From NCBI RefSeq assembly GCF_003008535.1, contig NZ_CP027666.1, positions 2,903,501 to 2,967,500 of the forward strand: a DNA stretch of 64,000 nt, given 5' to 3'. Made by a program: the position numbers and the translations under genes. This DNA comes from Ottowia oryzae (GTDB lineage: Bacteria > Pseudomonadota > Gammaproteobacteria > Burkholderiales > Burkholderiaceae_C). Below the pieces are notes generated by a model. It was not told the DNA's origin. It saw only the letters and a program-made list of their open reading frames with translations, and did no database searches. Below are positions 62,187 to 64,000 of the stretch, piece after piece. Within the stretch, counting starts at the first letter, position 1. Every line of letters begins with the position of its first letter.

Positions 62187-62215
62187 TTGTCGGCCTGCCG
62201 TTCCATCAATAATAG
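62187..62215 (+). promoter_or_regulatory. Predicted promoter of the PP2C phosphatase gene
   Basis: TTGTCG (62187-62192), 17 bases, TAATAG (62210-62215). The start of transcription would be near 62222, about 33 bases before the ATG at 62255. Confidence 0.4.
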
Positions 62216-62254
62216 GGCTTTGCCGCACTACGCCTCACCGGGCACTACAAGAAT

Positions 62255-63055
62255 ATGGACAAGGGATATCGACTCAGCGCAGCGACCGGCATCCACAAGG
62301 GGGATCGCGAATACCAGCAGGATCAGGTCGCACTGCTGGCCCACCCGCGCATACCGGGTTGTGTATTGGGCGTGGTGGCCGACGGCATGGGCGGTCGTGC
62401 GGGCGGGCGAAAGGCTTCCGATCAGGTTTTGCTGACTTCGCGGCAGCTGTTCGAGCGCTACGATCCCGCCAGCGAGGACGGCTCCACCACCCTGCGCCAG
62501 ATCGGCGAAGAAGCCCACTTGGTGATCAAGCTGACGGCCATCGCTGCCGAGCAGGAACCTCACAGCACCATCGCGGCCTTCATCATCAACCCTGGTGGGG
62601 AATGCCACTGGGTGCATTCGGGCGATTCACGCCTGTACCACTTTCGCGGGCCGGCGCTGCTGCGGCGCACCAAGGACAATTCGTACGTGCAGGCGCTCGT
62701 TGACCAGGGCGAGCTGACCGACGATGAGGCGCTGGTTCACCCAAAATCAAACGTGCTGCTCAGCTGCCTCGGCACGGAAGCCGAGCCCGAGCTGGCCACG
62801 CACTACATCCCGCAGCTTCAGATCGGCGACTCGCTGCTGGCCTGCTCGGACGGTCTGTGGCATTACTTCACCACCGAAGAGTTGGGCTCGGTACTGCACT
62901 CCTTGCCGCCGCGCGAAGCGAGTGAGTTCTTGGTCGAGAAAGCGCGGTCACGCGCGATGGGCGGCGGCGACAACCTGGCGCTGGCCATCGTGAAGGTGGA
63001 GCCACCCGTCCCAGACAAGGCGCCGGTCGGGTCCGGCTTCTCGCCTTTGCCCTGA
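62255..63055 (+). CDS. PP2C-family serine/threonine protein phosphatase
   Basis: A 266-residue metal-dependent phosphatase with all core acidic motifs: NKGD-like HKGDREYQQDQVALL, CVLGVVADGMGGRAGG, CHWVHSGDSRLYHFRG, LLACSDGLWHYFT and GGGDNLALAIVK. The catalytic domain fills the protein and no membrane segment is seen, so it is cytosolic. It stands alone, and no partner kinase is encoded in the window. Its target is unknown. Confidence 0.9.
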   Translation: MDKGYRLSAATGIHKGDREYQQDQVALLAHPRIPGCVLGVVADGMGGRAGGRKASDQVLLTSRQLFERYDPASEDGSTTLRQIGEEAHLVIKLTAIAAEQEPHSTIAAFIINPGGECHWVHSGDSRLYHFRGPALLRRTKDNSYVQALVDQGELTDDEALVHPKSNVLLSCLGTEAEPELATHYIPQLQIGDSLLACSDGLWHYFTTEELGSVLHSLPPREASEFLVEKARSRAMGGGDNLALAIVKVEPPVPDKAPVGSGFSPLP

Positions 63056-63128
63056 GCGCACGGGCTGCGCGGCGCCGTAAGTCAACGCCCGCTGCGCAGC
63101 GTTTGGCACCCGTCAAGCAAGGCGTTCA

Positions 63129-63172
63129 GGAAGAACGCTTCTTCCGCGCCGCGCTCCAGGCGCTTTGCGCCT
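63129..63172. terminator. Two hairpins between convergent genes
   Basis: GGAAGAA-CGC-TTCTTCC (63129-63145) and AGGCGC-TTT-GCGCCT (63158-63172) lie between the PP2C gene and the convergent lipoprotein gene. Neither has a strong T-run, so this is a possible bidirectional stop only. Confidence 0.4.
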
Positions 63173-63191
63173 CAGCACCGTCTGCCGAAGA

Positions 63192-63611
63192 TCACTTGGG
63201 CTGTTCGCCGGTGCGCTGCTTTTCTTGCAACTGCTGGAGCTTGTCCGCCGTTGTGCGCTGCCGCTCTTGCTGGTTGAGCGCCAGTTCTTCCGCGCGCAAG
63301 CCGTCCAAGGTCGACCGCCGCTTGGCGCGCGCCTTACTCAGGCAATCGTTGACGGCAAAGCGGTGCCAGCACTCCAACTCGGCGTCAGCATAGGCCTTGT
63401 GCGCGGTCGTGCGGGCGGCGTCAACGCGGGTGCGCTGCCCGTCCAGCCAAGATTGGAAGTCGGCGTCGCTCAATCCGTCGGGCGCCTGCACCGACGGCGG
63501 AATTGGCCGCACCACCGTCGCAGGCGGCACGGGCGGCGTAGCGGGGGTGGATGTGCAGCCTGCGGCAAGGCCGCACACTGCCAAGGCCAACAGGATCGAG
63601 GCGCGCGTCAT
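63192..63611 (-). CDS. Predicted lipoprotein of unknown function
   Basis: A 139-residue protein with a lipoprotein signal (LALAVCGLAAGC, Cys19), a Pro/Thr-rich linker and a charged helical domain (DFQSWLDGQRTRVDAARTTA, LSKARAKRRSTLDGLRAEEL) that may form a coiled coil. It has two further Cys (ELECWHRFAVNDCLSKA). I do not recognise the family. Its ATG overlaps the zapE stop as ATGA, so it is likely cotranscribed with zapE. Confidence 0.7.
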   Translation of the reverse strand: MTRASILLALAVCGLAAGCTSTPATPPVPPATVVRPIPPSVQAPDGLSDADFQSWLDGQRTRVDAARTTAHKAYADAELECWHRFAVNDCLSKARAKRRSTLDGLRAEELALNQQERQRTTADKLQQLQEKQRTGEQPK

Positions 63612-64000
63612 GTCAGATGAGTATCAACGGTGCGTCTTTCCAGCGCAAGGTATTCGGCCGATTGCATTTCGTTCAGCCGGCTGACGGTGCGCGGGAACTC
63701 GTGGGCCAGCGGCCCTTCGGTGTAAAGCGCTTCCGGCGGCACAGCCGCCGACACGATGAACTTAACGTGCCTGTCGTACAGCACGTCCACCAGCCAGGTG
63801 AAGCGCCGCGCTTCAGATGCCATGCGAACCGGCATGTGCGGCACGTCGGACAGCATCACGGTGTTGAACTGCGACGCTATTTCCAGGTAGTCGTTTTGCG
63901 ACCGCGGGCCGCCGCACAGGGTCTTGAAGTCGAACCACACCACACTGCCCGAGCGGCGGCGCGCCCGGATCTCGCGCGCCTCGATGTGCAGCACCGGGTC
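63608..64000 (-). CDS. zapE: Cell division ATPase ZapE (AFG1-like), C-terminal part, cut by window edge
   Basis: The last 130 residues of an AFG1-type ATPase: WFDFKTLCGGPRSQNDYLEI, VMLSDVPHMPVRMASEARRF, TWLVDVLYDRHVKFIVSAAV and SRLNEMQSAEYLALERR. These blocks are characteristic of ZapE, which acts on the Z ring in dividing cells. The P-loop lies beyond the window. Confidence 0.92.
   Translation of the reverse strand, partial: DPVLHIEAREIRARRRSGSVVWFDFKTLCGGPRSQNDYLEIASQFNTVMLSDVPHMPVRMASEARRFTWLVDVLYDRHVKFIVSAAVPPEALYTEGPLAHEFPRTVSRLNEMQSAEYLALERRTVDTHLT

Noticed and set aside
62181..62200. Possible sigma-54 promoter (TGGCAC ... TGC) upstream of the PP2C gene
   Set aside because: The distance between the GG and GC elements is about 13 bases instead of 10, and a reasonable sigma-70 pair overlaps it.
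1..64000. tRNA, rRNA, CRISPR arrays, transposases and prophage genes
   Set aside because: None was recognised on either strand. The repeats present are short palindromes, not regularly spaced direct repeats.

Overview
The window is a GC-rich chromosomal segment of a beta-proteobacterium. The gene orders, and an abundant short palindromic repeat that I associate with Acidovorax/Comamonas-type genomes, point to the family Comamonadaceae (Burkholderiales). This placement rests on reading gene content and synteny, not on a database search. Genes are packed densely, mostly on the minus strand, and are often coupled by ATGA or TGATG overlaps.

Layout. (1) 1-6965, minus: a surface-polysaccharide locus with a Wzx-type flippase, an acetyltransferase, two glycosyltransferases, an ArnB-like sugar aminotransferase, a small initiating phosphoglycosyl transferase and the N-terminus of a membrane-bound nucleotide-sugar dehydratase. 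(2) 7018-12742: lysS, a mini-MscS channel, an acyl-CoA ligase and a small membrane protein. The last two lie between inverted copies of a 124-148 bp repeat. (3) 12714-24385: the housekeeping string lepA-lepB-DUF4845-rnc-era-recO-pdxJ-acpS-nagZ, interrupted between pdxJ and acpS by a 947-residue MmeI-like (type IIL) restriction-modification protein with a dispersed repeat on each side. (4) 24386-35766: the mucD-rseB-rseA-rpoE envelope-stress cluster, then the fatty-acid cluster fabF-acpP-fabG-fabD-fabH-plsX-rpmF and a DUF177 gene. (5) 35794-38858: a Maf nucleotidase, an RsmI-like methylase, a frameshifted ADP-ribosylglycohydrolase and a phosphoribosyltransferase. (6) 38929-54980: purA-hisZ-DUF2065-hflC-hflK-hflX-hfq-der-bamB-yfgM-like-hisS-ispG-rodZ-like-pilW-rlmN-ndk, a long conserved housekeeping series. 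(7) 55153-64000: rluB-scpB, the divergent pair rluD/bamD, a DinG-type helicase, a PP2C phosphatase, an unknown lipoprotein and the C-terminus of zapE.

The most unusual material is the repeat biology. About fourteen clear copies of a roughly 50 bp imperfect palindrome (here called R1) are scattered over the 64 kb. Several supply or touch stop codons. Three lie inside reading frames (era, rluB, and a small membrane gene beside rpoE). Two flank the restriction-modification gene as direct repeats. A second inverted repeat (R2) bounds a 2.7 kb segment and encodes the last residues of NagZ. Other oddities are a recO gene with no conventional start codon where one is expected, a single-base frameshift in the ADP-ribosylglycohydrolase, and a structured AT-rich spacer between mucD and lepA. 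No tRNA, rRNA, CRISPR array, transposase or prophage gene was seen.
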